A stretch of 34,629 nucleotides of DNA from positions 1 to 34,629 of the forward strand of contig CAJNOQ010001202.1 of assembly GCA_905250885.1 (NCBI GenBank). Reading direction: 5' to 3'. The notes beneath the pieces are model-generated. The model made no database searches and was not told the DNA's origin. It worked only from the letters and a program-made list of their open reading frames with translations. The DNA comes from Didymodactylos carnosus (taxonomy: Eukaryota > Rotifera > Eurotatoria > Philodinida > Philodinidae). The position numbers were made by a program, and so were the translations under genes. This document shows, piece by piece, positions 12,601-23,453 of the stretch (its first letter is position 1; each line of letters begins with the position of its first letter).

Positions 12601-15001
12601 TTAAATCCTAAATAGTTTGCTGCCAAACGTTTAATAAACCAAGTTAAACTAATCGCTACTTGAACACTGACATGATCAAATAGACCAATACGTGATAAAT
12701 AACGTTCAATTTCAGATAATTTTAATACAGTAACAACACTAAAATAGAGAAGATCATAAAAAACATATTATTAAAACATCCTTGTTTACATACCATTGTG
12801 TAACGGGATTCACATCTTGCATAGCTTCCGTTGATAAATCGATAGATTTGCTTAATACTAACTGTGATATTTGACAACATTTTTCTAGATTACAATATTT
12901 AACTTGAGAATAACTAAAATTCATTATAGCTTCAGGTATTGTGGCACATTCTGAATCTGAATCCAAATATTCTTCAGTTAAAACATGACCACATATCAGT
13001 AGTAACCAATGTAAATCATCATTAATTTTATCTAAATCACGAACATTAACTGTCGTTGATGTTGTTGTTAACATTTCCATAGTAGTACATAATTTTTGAG
13101 TACGATCAAGAAGAAGACGTGTTAATAAGGGTAGAGCATGATCTATAATATGACGACCAAATAAACCAATTGAAATTAATTGTTCACTAAAATAATGAGC
13201 AATAGCATGAATATGGAAGAGCATATTTAGGAATTTAATAGTTTTAATTTGAAAAATTACGTAGAACTATAGTAAATAGTAGATTAATTGGTTTTCTAAT
13301 TAGTACACGACTTTTTATTTAACTATACAGAGTATTAACATAATTTTAATTATTCACTCTACTGCATTCTCTCAGTTAATGTATTATTCTCTTTTATAGA
13401 AGATTTGTCAAAGAAAATACACTTTATCCTGGCCGATTGGCGCCAAAAACTCACCTAAATAACTCTCTGTCATCATCTTCATTGTTTTCATCTTCATCTT
13501 GTTCGTGTTCATTTACTATATTATTTGATGATGAATGTAAATGACTGTTCAAATAAGAATCAAATATTTCTATAGCTAACGTTCTTAAATTTTCAAATCG
13601 TCCAAAATCAATTCCGGATAATAGTCTCGCCCATGCTTGTAGAATACGATCGAATGCTTCTTTTGATATAGCTGGATCATAATTAACTTGTTGATGAGAT
13701 GTTGTACAACGACATAGAACAATAGTAATATGTGCCATTAATCTTAAAAATTCATGACATAAATCATTTGACATTGAACAAAAACCTTTGACAGAAAAAA
13801 GAGTGATTAAATTGGAAATTATTGAAGCTAAATCAAAACATTCTGATAAATTATCAAAAGTAGATGTGGATGGTGGAAATGTTTCGACAAAATGGGCACA
13901 AAATGTTGTCAAATATTGAAGACGGCATTGTTCGTCGGACATTAGCGGACCATTTAAACATGCCAGTTGAGATAATGAACGTAAGATTTGACTGCGTAAT
14001 GAATAACACAGCTTCACATTTGCAATCCTCTAAAAACAACAAGATGATAAAGATGTTTTAAAGAAATGTTGAACTTACAAGATGTTGTTGCTGTTTTATA
14101 GTTTTGTAAACATGAAAAAAAAATTCAATTAATCGTTGATCGTACACCAATTGTTTCCATGTTTGTGGTGGTCGAAAATCACTTGTTTCAGCGTGTGTAA
14201 ATGTGATTAAATGGTGACGATGACGCGTAGTTGTAGCAGGAAGAGAAAAATTCCACAATAAAATCTTTTCGATTGAATTCAATGTTAGTTCTAACAACTT
14301 TAAACAATTTTCATCATTTTGAAGAAATAATTGTAGTTTATTTAGTAATAGTTCAAATATATTTTTTAATTCATTTGATTCAAAATCTTTTTTCACTGAA
14401 TAACGTTGATCGAGTGTTAAACCAGCTTCATTACCTAAATGAAAAAGTCAGGAGTACTACTTACAGAGATATTCAACGATAAGATGTTCATCTACTTACC
14501 ATTACTGCAACTGTATTCATTCAAAAATGTACTCAATAACATTAAGCCAAATTGATATTGTTCATTATCCGGCGATTGAATTAAATTATACAATGCATTT
14601 GTTACTGTGTATTCCGTTTGCGGTTGTTTTGATGCTTTTCGTCGTTTATTAATGACTACTAAAATTTGTAGAGCTTGTTCTCGAACGTGAATGGATAACG
14701 TCTGATACTGTCCATATACATATTGAAGTAAATATTGTACAACTTGTTCTTTTGTTTCGTCAGATAACACAAGCCATTCTTTGACAATACCTTCACGAAG
14801 AGCGGTTAGTGTCTGATATATGACATAGTGTGATTGGGAATGTTCAATCAGATAAGAATATAAATCGAATGAAAAATTAGAACGACGAAATTGTAGAAAT
14901 ATCTTCTCGGCATCACGACGTTGATCTTGAGTAACGGTAGTTTGAGATGAAGAGAGAAAAATGTTGGCCGCAGATTCAAGAGTTTGTCGTAAACTATCCA
15001 T
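9601..15001 (-). CDS. XPO4: Exportin-4 (karyopherin-beta family)
   Basis: Nuclear export receptor; in animals it carries eIF5A and SMAD3 out of the nucleus with RanGTP. Ten exons: 15001-14500, 14434-14079, 14029-13455, 13186-12794, 12738-12581, 12524-12393, 12330-12004, 11876-11363, 10281-9941 and 9884-9601. They join in frame to 1193 aa, against about 1151 aa in human. Matching blocks run the full length: QRRDAEKIFLQFRRS near the N-terminus, WKQLVYDQRLIEFFF (from about residue 260), DDRELFSEQLISIGLFG (about 472), DFIDFS in exon 8, GDVVLFG then RYYKLISTLCE (about 996-1031), and a C-terminal RKTKTNFLEKFE. The body is alpha-helical and leucine-rich, as expected of HEAT repeats. Introns are 49-268 nt, except intron 8 (10282-11362, 1081 nt), which contains a transposon. 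The start is the first ATG (15001); an upstream TTG is not needed. Confidence 0.97.
10539..11210. mobile_element. TIR element inserted in XPO4 intron 8
   Basis: The left end (about 10539-10608) and right end (about 11140-11210) are imperfect inverted repeats of about 70 bp, sharing ATTATAATCTGAT at the tip and CGAATGATATTTGG further in. Weaker pairing continues inward for some 40 bases. The interior is less AT-rich than the surroundings. It has only short frames (10739-10924 and 10953-11141, minus) that match no family I recognise, so it looks non-autonomous. It occupies most of an intron many times longer than its neighbours, and the exons on both sides stay in frame. Confidence 0.8.
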
Positions 15002-15019
15002 GAAAATAAACAATATGAT

Positions 15020-15036
15020 CTATATAACAAGAAAAA
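15020..15036 (-). promoter_or_regulatory. Candidate splice acceptor upstream of XPO4
   Basis: On the minus strand TTTTTCTTGTTATATAG ends with AG at 15021-15020, leaving 18 nt before the XPO4 ATG. Confidence 0.45.
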
Positions 15037-15956
15037 TAATCGGGATTTTTGTTGTATCATCTGCTAAGCTTCGGTTGCATAATCAGTCCTTTCAAAAATA
15101 CTAGCTCAAGATCAAGGAAAAATGTACTGATATTGTTCAACTTCCGCGATTCATCGGCTCTAACCTTTAACGGTACCAAGATCAAGAAGGTTACACTAAA
15201 ATTCAACCACAAATAGTGCTAAAATGGCGTACATATGAGAAGGAATTGCTCGAGTGGAGCTTATTTTCTCTTAAAGGACAAAAAGTGACTTTTTTTCAGA
15301 CACACGTATTATATCATCAAATAAAAACCAATTACTGTTTCTTGTTATCCTGAAAAATTCTTCATTGTGGGGCATAACGTAGAACGACTCGTTCAACATC
15401 CTCAGTATGTTTTCGACAGCTTTCCACTTCACAAACACTGAGCAACATTTTAAATGACATCAAATTAAATTTGATGCTTTGGTATGTTCTTTTTATTATA
15501 TTATATTATACATTAGTTTTGTTGCTTTTTTATTTTTCGAAAAGATCGTCGCCATGATGAAAATCTTTTGGGATATGTCACTGAACCAATGAGGAAAGGG
15601 GAAAGCAGACGTCCAGCAACACGCAATGTATGAAGCTTTGCAAAGATCTGCAGTAATAGTAATAAATCTTTTCGAATAATAAATCAAAAGTTTTAGAATA
15701 AATGTTACTTTGACAACATAAACACCGAAAAACCCGCGCTGAAGTATTATTCTGAAATCCTCTCTCTTCTACAAATACAACTGCAATTTTATTGATGATA
15801 CTTTTTAATACACAGCTATGTGATAAGTGATCCATCCGAGGTCGCTCTATGTTTCAGTATACACTGCAAGGTCTTAGTTCAGATTTTCATTGGAAGATAG
15901 AACGTACCATAACGGCCGCTATCAGGTCAGTTGTGACTTACAACAGTTAACATATC
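15037..15956. other. Intergenic spacer, divergent promoter side of XPO4
   Basis: No gene is supported. A small dyad, CATCAAAT-TAA-ATTTGATG, sits at about 15459-15477. The overlapping short minus-strand frames (15496-15835) show no family signature. XPO4 promoter elements must lie in this stretch, but no canonical TATA or initiator could be chosen. Confidence 0.5.
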
Positions 15957-16081
15957 ACTGTCCCGAAATGTTACGGTAAATGTGTAACACTGTCATGCTA
16001 AAAATGTGACAGTGCTTGAGTACATTGTCACCCTTTTAGCATGACATTGTTACACATTTATCGTAATATTTCGGGACAGTG
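15957..16081. repeat. Hairpin MITE, about 125 bp
   Basis: Two arms of about 58 bp (15957-16014 and 16024-16081) are near-perfect reverse complements around a 9-base loop. Both ends read CACTGTCCCGAAAT (inverted on the right). Only a few mismatches are visible, so the insertion or expansion is probably fairly young. No clear target duplication flanks it. Confidence 0.9.
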
Positions 16082-16099
16082 GAACACACTGCCCCCAAA

Positions 16100-17260
16100 A
16101 TAACACGGATCAAGTGTAAAAGTCTACAGATGAAGTATTTCATATAAACCATATTTGAGAATTTTCACTGCACATGAAGCATGATCATGCTACACGTCAT
16201 CCGTGGAATTTTACACTTCAAGTGTGGTAGAATACAAAGCATAATTTCTTTACACTTGGAACATGGAAACACTATGAATAAAGTACGGCATCCGCACTTC
16301 AAGTGTGAAACAGTTTTGACGTGCCTCAAGCATGTAACTTCCACACTTCAAATGTATACTTTTTTGTTACTAAACTTCAAGCATTAGACAATAGACGCCG
16401 TCTTGTTTCTTTTGTTCGATGTTGAAGGCCTGTCTGTTTATCAACTGTTTTTTGTAGTCTGACTTACACCAACTGTTCCAGTAATTTAGGTAAGCGTTTA
16501 CATTAAAGCGTTTAATGAGTTCTTAAATTATTACAAAATTCGTCGTCGTTTTTATCTAAAGATTTCTTGTCTACGCCTAAGTTAATTTTTCCTTTTTATT
16601 TTCTTATACATTTATCGAATAATAAATACTATTTTCTATTTTTCTTTTTGGATTTTTCAGTTTTACTTTTGGACTTTAGTAAGTGAAAAGACCTTACGGT
16701 GCCGGAAGCAGGAAAAGTTTGCCAATGATTGATTGATTAATAGGAAACAATAACCATTTAATGACTTCCAAGTACTACTGAATCTGTTCTAAAAAGACGG
16801 GTTAACAACAACTGTTTTGAATTATCTGTAAACGAACGTTTTTCTGTGACTTCACTTGTAAAGAATATATCTGTAACTTTTTTGCTTCTAAAACAGTAAT
16901 ATACTAAGTATTGCAAGTTTTCATTTTGATTTATCCTCTTTTTCTTAGAAAGGCTTTTCAATGTAACATTATCTCTTGGCAGTGGGAATATTCTAAGTTA
17001 AGGTGTTCAAATTTCACGTTGAAGTGTAGAAATTACTTACTTTGTGTATTTTGCTACTTTAAATATATCACTATAAAAAGGTTATACACTTTAAGCGTCA
17101 AAATATATATTAAGATGAACCGTCAGTTGTGGTACGCTCACGCTTTAAAGCGTGGTATTGTTTTCGGATAGTTAACTGGTTCTGTACTTCGAAGCGTCGC
17201 TGTATCACACTTGAAGTGTGATTAATTCACGCGTTCAAGTGTAGTATCAGAACGCTCTAC
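16100..17260. repeat. Cluster of ACACTT/AAGTGT quasi-palindromes (left part)
   Basis: Variants of ACACTTCAAGTGT recur at irregular spacing: about 16103, 16213, 16294, 16342, 17014, 17086, 17139 (CACGCTTTAAAGCGTG, a perfect dyad), 17184, 17206 (TCACACTTGAAGTGTGA, a perfect dyad) and 17227. A perfect 14-base palindrome AGCATGATCATGCT is at 16178-16191. Spacing is not constant, so this is not a simple tandem satellite. No gene is visible between the motifs. Confidence 0.65.
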
Positions 17261-17400
17261 TTGTGATATGATGGTAAAACATAGATCCAATAGAATTACA
17301 GTACCATACTTGTGTAAAAAGGTAGCCCACATATAGTACGACCAAGGATGAAGTGTGGTCAGGACCGCAAAAGGCGGGAGGATGTGAGAGAGTGCGCCCG

Positions 17401-17401
<1 letters not shown>

Positions 17402-17461
<60 letters not shown>

Positions 17462-17528
17462 GGGGGTGGGTGGGTGGGGGGGGGGGGGTGGGGGTCCCGT
17501 GGCCCCCCCCCCCCCCCCCCCCCCCCCC
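17402..17528. repeat. 59-base G run followed by G-rich sequence and a 26-base C run
   Basis: Bases 17402-17460 are all G. A G-rich section interrupted by single T bases follows, then TCCCGTGG, and then C only at 17503-17528. Frames across it encode only polyglycine and polyproline and should be ignored. The arrangement can form a G/C hairpin and G-quadruplexes. It could equally be a sequencing or gap-filling artefact. Confidence 0.9.
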
Positions 17529-17699
17529 GAATAATTGTAAAATTTGTTATTATTTTATCCGTTATTCCTCGTACAAAATTGTTATTTTATCAATTTTACA
17601 TTACCTCAGAGAAATTTTATTTTACACTCCCCCTAATGTTCGGCTTCTATTTGCGGCCCTGAATGTGCTATGCCCCTTTATTGGACGATGTTTATCATG

Positions 17700-17990
17700 C
17701 TTCATCCGAGATGTTTTTACATTTGAAGTGTAAAACTTATTTTACAGTGCGAACAACTAAACATGAAAAGATTTACTGACCGGAAAAATCACATTAAAAG
17801 TGTAGTACTATTACAAGAAAAGTGTGATGGATTCATGGAAAATATTTAGGGTTGCACTTTTAACATGAAACTGGCACACTTTTAGTGTGAAATTAGCACG
17901 CTATGATAATACAAAAGTTATATTATGTAAACCAAGAAGGTGTTACACTTTTATCAAAAAGTCGCTTTAATTTTTAGTGTGACGACGATA
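17700..17990. repeat. Cluster of ACACTT/AAGTGT quasi-palindromes (right part)
   Basis: The same word family as at 16.1-17.3 kb returns beyond the G/C tract: TTTACATTTGAAGTGTAAA near 17716, ACATTAAAAGTGT near 17791, GCACTTTTAACATG near 17854, CACACTTTTAGTGTG near 17875, and TTACACTTTTATC near 17943. This suggests that both sides belong to one element or one decayed array interrupted by the G/C run. Confidence 0.6.
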
Positions 17991-18705
17991 TCGCAGTTTT
18001 ACCATAGAAGAATCTTCCTGCAACGGCACAATGATCTTTGGTTTCAGCCATTGAAAAATCGCCAGAGTGACTAGTATACGCAAAAAATAAGAAAGAAAAC
18101 ATTAGTCTAAAATTCTAAAGAAATTTTTTATTGTAAACTTTATAAAGCATCTGAATATTCCTTACACTTTGGCAAGAGGTAGAGCCTATCGTATCGAAAA
18201 TCATTATTTAGAGTAGAGTAGTTAATTAGAAGTAATATGAAAGTTACATTATTTAGAGATTAGAAAAATCGATAAAAATGGATGTTTTAATTAAGATATA
18301 AACTAAAGATAACGTTATCTGTTAAATTTTATTATTGCATATAGAGACTCTCAATACTTGATATACAGCGTATTCTGGTTCTTCTCTTTTGCATGGACGC
18401 AGCGCTCTTACGTCTTTGGCGTTACATTACACATTTCAGAATAAAACGACATAATCTTTAATGTGAACGTCAGGTTACTTACTATGAAAAAGAAGAAAAT
18501 ATGATTAAAAATACTAAAATATATGTGAGAGATCGGACTTCTTGATTAGCCTTACTAGCGTTTCATTGACTAGTGGAAGTATGGAGAAACGGTGCATTTC
18601 AATTTTATTAAACGAACAAAAGACTATTAGAGATAAAATTTCCAGCTTTAATATACAGATAAAAAAGTGGGTTAATAGCTGCAGCACAGAGAGGTTGAAG
18701 ATATG
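17991..18705. other. Upstream region of the 755-aa protein gene
   Basis: AT-rich, no supported gene. It should contain the promoter of the gene starting at 18719, but no convincing core-promoter motif was found. Confidence 0.4.
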
Positions 18706-18710
18706 ATGTA

Positions 18711-18718
18711 TGTTTTAG
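18711..18718 (+). promoter_or_regulatory. Candidate splice acceptor abutting the start codon
   Basis: TGTTTTAG ends immediately before the ATG at 18719, so mature mRNA would begin at or be joined to the start codon itself. Confidence 0.5.
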
Positions 18719-21700
18719 ATGCCTAAAAAGAAAGAGACTTTATTTCAACGGACGATTCCCGGCAAATACATCCCAAGAGATGGACCACCACCAATCAACG
18801 GTACGTATTGTCTTTCTCATTTCCATTTTTCCTATGTTCTTAATCATTCTGTTTTTTCTTTTTTCATTAAGGCGTTCGTTCTGGTGTCGGTAGTGATAAT
18901 CGATTTAATTCAAGAATGGCTGAACTTTTAGCATCTTCTGCTTACAACAATAATGATTCCAATAGTAACAGTACTAATGACGATATCGAGAATGATTTAT
19001 CTCCATCTGTGGAACGAACAGTTACTATTTCGAATGACACTGATTCTCCTTCATCTCGTGTTAATTCAAAATTACTCCATCGTCGAATCGTAACAATGTT
19101 AGAAACATTAAGACGTCGTGGTGTTCCGGTACCTCCTCGGCAAATGAAAGGGATGGAGAACATGATCGACACAGATTTACAACCCATTACATTTGGACAA
19201 TTAAAAGCCACAACAGCAAGTAACGGTTCAACTCAAGTAACATCACTTTCAGAAAGACAAACAGATATTGAAAATTCAACGACTTCTTCTTCAATTAATT
19301 CTGTTAGTATCTCACGTTCATACGACGATCTTTCCGATGATTTATTTTCTCGATTATCGTTAAATAACAATTCAGATATTAGCCCATCGACAGCAACTAC
19401 GACCAAAACGACAAATATGACACAATTAAAATCATTATCAATCACTGATAGTTGTCCAGATCTGTCGTCGAAAATAAATCAGAATATCATGCAGCAACAG
19501 GAGACAAAAGAAAGACGACCTACACTATATTATTCACCTTCGCTTGAACAGTTATTAAATCAACGTTCATTTCAAAATGAACCAGAAATGTCAACATCTC
19601 CACCTCCACCACAGTCACCACCCTCAATTCAACAGACATCTACTCAATCAACTCCCAGTGTCGATGAAATCATAGCAAAATATTACAGTGGTTATCATCA
19701 AAACCCAGCATATGTTGATAAGAGTAAAGGTTTTTATATTCATCCGGCGCCAATAAAAAATACTACATATGGCCCATCTTGGCAATTTTCTTCGACATCA
19801 AATCAACAACCAACGTCCTACCATGTTCCAACAATAACATCCAATATTCAACATCAAAAACCTACAGTAATGTTTCCACCATCAATGTTACCGAATCAGA
19901 ATAAAAGCAGACCGCCTCCACCTTCCTATTCTTCCAGTGTTGCACAAACAAATCGAACTAAACCTGTAACAACAGGTTAGCATTTCTTTGAGAATATATA
20001 TCGTTTAAAATTGTATTCTTTCTCTATTTAGTGCATAACGCTGGATCGCGTTTTATTCATCCATTTCAACAACAATCGACACCGCTGTTATCCACAATTC
20101 CTAATTCATCCTCGTTTGATGTTGTAATGTCTCTTAATTCAGCCCAACAACACGTTCCTCTACCTCCTCCTACAATTTCTATTTCTGCTAGTACGAATAT
20201 TCCACAAACCAATATTACACCGTCAAAACAACTTCATCAATCACAACTTCCTTTAACAACTCAGCAATCCGCTCTTCGTTCACCACCTCCTCGTTATCCG
20301 ATTGAACGATCTCATTCAGCATTATCAGCCATTAATCGACCAACGTTTACCGTTGCACCGGAAACACAACAAACAACTATGACAGCCACAACAGCAGGAA
20401 ATCAAAATACAAATTCTGATATACGCTCACAGATATTATACGATAGAGAGTTTTCACGATTTTTATATGGAAAGGATAGTAATCGTCGAGAGAAACGAAA
20501 AGCATACAGTGATCCAGTGAAGTACATGATTTTTTTTTATCTTGATAAGATACATTACAAATAAAAGTGTTTTTTGTTTTAGAAAAAGTGTTGAAGAAGC
20601 TGGTCGAACAGATTCAATAAGCATAGCTAATCATCCACTTGTAGCCTCGCATCATTTGGGAAAAGAGGATGCTGTTAAAGAAGAAGATGACGATGAAAAT
20701 GAATATAATGAAAGTGGTATAAACAATGGACAAAATTTAGAACAACAAACACAAAAAAGTAAGTTCTGTTTTATAATCTGACAAAAAGCTTTATGATATC
20801 TTTGTTATCTCCGAATTGCCTACAGCAAGTCTATTACTCAAAACAGTTTTCTTTTCGAAATCAAAAAATAAAATAGAGTGATCGTGTAAGTCTTTACTAT
20901 TCAATTGGCTTTGTATGATATTTTTTACCTGAAGTGCAGAATCTACCCGTGAGATTGGGAAATTTCCCCCGACGGAAAAAGTTTGTCAAAAAATTCTCCA
21001 ATAGAATTTCTTTTTACAAAATATTTCCAAAAAAGAAATTCCAATTTTTCAAAAAAATTTCTCCCGACGACCGTCGGAGCAAACAGGCAGATTCTGCAGC
21101 TGTTTTTTTACAGCTTTTGACCTTAGAGCCGTCAGTTTTTTCTGTTCGGGACACTAATATCCCTATTAAACTCTTGTTATAAGCTATTTACTAAGAGAAG
21201 AATAAAATATTTGTTTATGTCCACCAAAAGAGAGAATAGCTCCCCATTACTATTGGTAAGAGCACAAAAAAACTCGCAGATCACGACGTGTTATGTTCAC
21301 GTTTTAACTTCTTACTTTTTGTCTTTAGATAGTCGATCGTCTGAAAATACAGCAATTCGAAAACGTCGCTTTCAAAAACAATCAGAGTAAGTATAACACT
21401 TGAGTGAGCGCATAGTTCCCGTCAAGCATAAGTACAAGATATTGTTCAGCATTTTTCGAAAATAAAATCTAGATATAGATTAATTTTTTGATTCTTTCTT
21501 ATTTACTATATGCACCATATACATCTACATTTCTATATTGTACACCGTATTATATGTGTTTTATAATTTGACCGATAGGGATACATCTACACGAATTGCT
21601 CAACAGCAACAATCTTCTTCTATTCATTCTTCTCCGCCACCCAAAACAATTGTGCCTGCTAATCCATTGCATAATCGTCCAATTCCACCATTTCTTCGCG

Positions 21701-21936
21701 TTTATTCTCAAGCACCATCATCCAATGATATTTTACTACAATGGAATTTATTTTCATTACATGAATTAGAATCATTCGATGGTATGATGACAAAATTATT
21801 TAAAGATGAAAATTTAGCTCGTGTACAACTATATGAAACATTTCGATCAGCATTAGCCGCAGAACTTGATCAAAAAATGAAACAAGCTCAAAAAGATGCT
21901 GACAACGAAGAAGAAGATGCTGTTACAGCTTTATAA
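18719..21936 (+). CDS. Unrecognised low-complexity protein with two PPxY motifs
   Basis: Six exons: 18719-18800, 18872-19975, 20032-20521, 20583-20758, 21329-21386 and 21579-21936, with introns of 71, 56, 61, 570 and 192 nt. They join in frame to 755 aa. I do not recognise the family. The N-terminus (about 1-45) is compact and probably ordered: ETLFQRTIPGKYIPRDGPPP then DNRFNSRMAELL. A conserved-looking basic segment LHRRIVTMLETLRRRG follows near residues 96-111. The long middle is rich in Ser, Thr, Pro, Gln and Asn, with PPSY near 377-380 and PPRY near 481-484, which could bind WW domains, plus several polyproline stretches. The last about 90 residues look helical and end in acidic, charged sequence. 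No signal peptide or membrane segment is seen. A cytoplasmic scaffold or regulator is a guess. The ATG follows TGTTTTAG directly. Confidence 0.85.
20934..21105. repeat. Small inverted-repeat element in intron 4 of the 755-aa protein gene
   Basis: GTGCAGAATCTACCCGT near 20935 faces AACAGGCAGATTCTGCA near 21087 in inverted orientation, and AATTTCT/AGAAATT-type words mirror each other between them. It lies in a 570-nt intron, much longer than most introns of this gene. Confidence 0.5.
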
Positions 21937-23453
21937 TTCAATATTTTATAATATAAAATAGACTAATATCATTGCTTTTCAACTAAATTAAATATGAATG
22001 ATCAATATTAACTTTTAATTTATTCTGAATATTTTATAAATGAGAATCGATAACATTTTATATTAAAACTAGAAATATAGTGAGAAATAAGTATCTGATG
22101 AGACATATTTCATAGAATGTGCTTATAATGCTAAAAATAATTCTGTATTTAGTAATCATGATAGTTAATTATAAATTTTATCTTTAAATTTTTATTAGTA
22201 TACCACTAGTGTATTTTCCGGTGCTTTTTTGCTCAAATATTTTATATTTTAATTGTAAATCTTTTGTTTGTATATTTACCATTATTATTCTTGATAAAAC
22301 ATATTGTTAAAAAATATAAACATTTACTTTTTCAACATATTAGTTGTGTTAATACTACATCAGTTCATATATGACATTTTTGGTAACTACTTACAATTTT
22401 CATATATAAGATGTTTTTTTATGACAATTCTTGATTGTTTACGATTGATGAATTATCTTTTACAAATTCAAGAATGTAAACGTAGATAAATATAAAACAA
22501 TTCTAAATTGAAGATAATAGTAATAAATTGCATATAGTAGCCGATTATAGTTATATGCTGATGAAATCCTTTAAAAAAACTGAACAATTATTATAAACAA
22601 CAGAACATATTCAATTGTTTCATAAAATCGAAACAACTTGAGCATAGTAATCATAAACTATCATTACTTCAAATATTGTAAAAACAATGATAAGTAATCT
22701 AGCTACTTTAAAATGATAAACCTCCTGTAAAAGATTATTTTCGTAATGCTTTTTCAGGGAGATCAACTTAGAAGTATTTCACAAATATTGTTCAGTACGA
22801 TAATACGTTATATCGAGTCAAAGTTGAAGATTATAGTGTGTATTGTCATCTCTTTAAATAGATAGAAAAATGGCGATAGAAAAGAAGAACGAAACTCCAT
22901 TAATTATCGATTAGCGACGATCTACTGAAGGTTTTTAATTTTATGCACTATCAACAAGTTAGTACTCTACGAATGAGGAAATGAGTTGGCCTTAAAATAT
23001 ATCTTTAAGAAATTTATCATTTTTGACAATAATCACATACATCAAGGTAGGTAGTTGAGATCTACAGTCATTTTACTAGTAATGTAGTTTCACTCGATTG
23101 TCGTTTTAGATGATTTATATCATCTGAACTTTTGTAACGATTATCGGTATAAAAACCTTATAAAAATGTACTGAAAATTTCATTTTTAAATTATTTAAAT
23201 CAAACAAAAATTAAAAGTTTATGAATCTAATTTTTTTTATTTCCAATATTAAATCATATATTAGGCAAACGAGAATAAATCAAGAGAGAGAGAGAGAGAG
23301 ACTCTATTATTGAAATGTAACTTTTATTTGAAAAATAAATAATTGACTCGTCTCTAAAGTGCAATTATCAACTATCAATTTGTTTTTTTATTAAAAGATA
23401 CGGAACAAACTGTTAAATAAAATAGTAGTTATAAAATGATTTTCTTCTTTTAG
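21937..23453. other. AT-rich spacer between the 755-aa gene and the first lipase
   Basis: No gene supported. It contains the 3' UTR of the upstream gene and a GA microsatellite at about 23283-23301. Short frames here are AT-driven. Confidence 0.6.
23442..23453 (+). promoter_or_regulatory. Candidate splice acceptor abutting the first ABHD12 start
   Basis: A TTCTTCTTTTAG tract ends immediately before the ATG at 23454. Confidence 0.55.

Noticed and set aside
14848..15060. Upstream TTG start and alternative frame over XPO4 exon 1
   Set aside because: The ATG at 15001 gives the exportin-like N-terminus; the other frame is a shadow.
15578..15835. Overlapping minus-strand frames upstream of XPO4
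   Set aside because: No recognisable domain; sequence and codon pattern look like spacer.
17348..17733. Two long frames encoding polyglycine and polyproline
   Set aside because: They only read through the G and C homopolymer runs; any frame would be open there.
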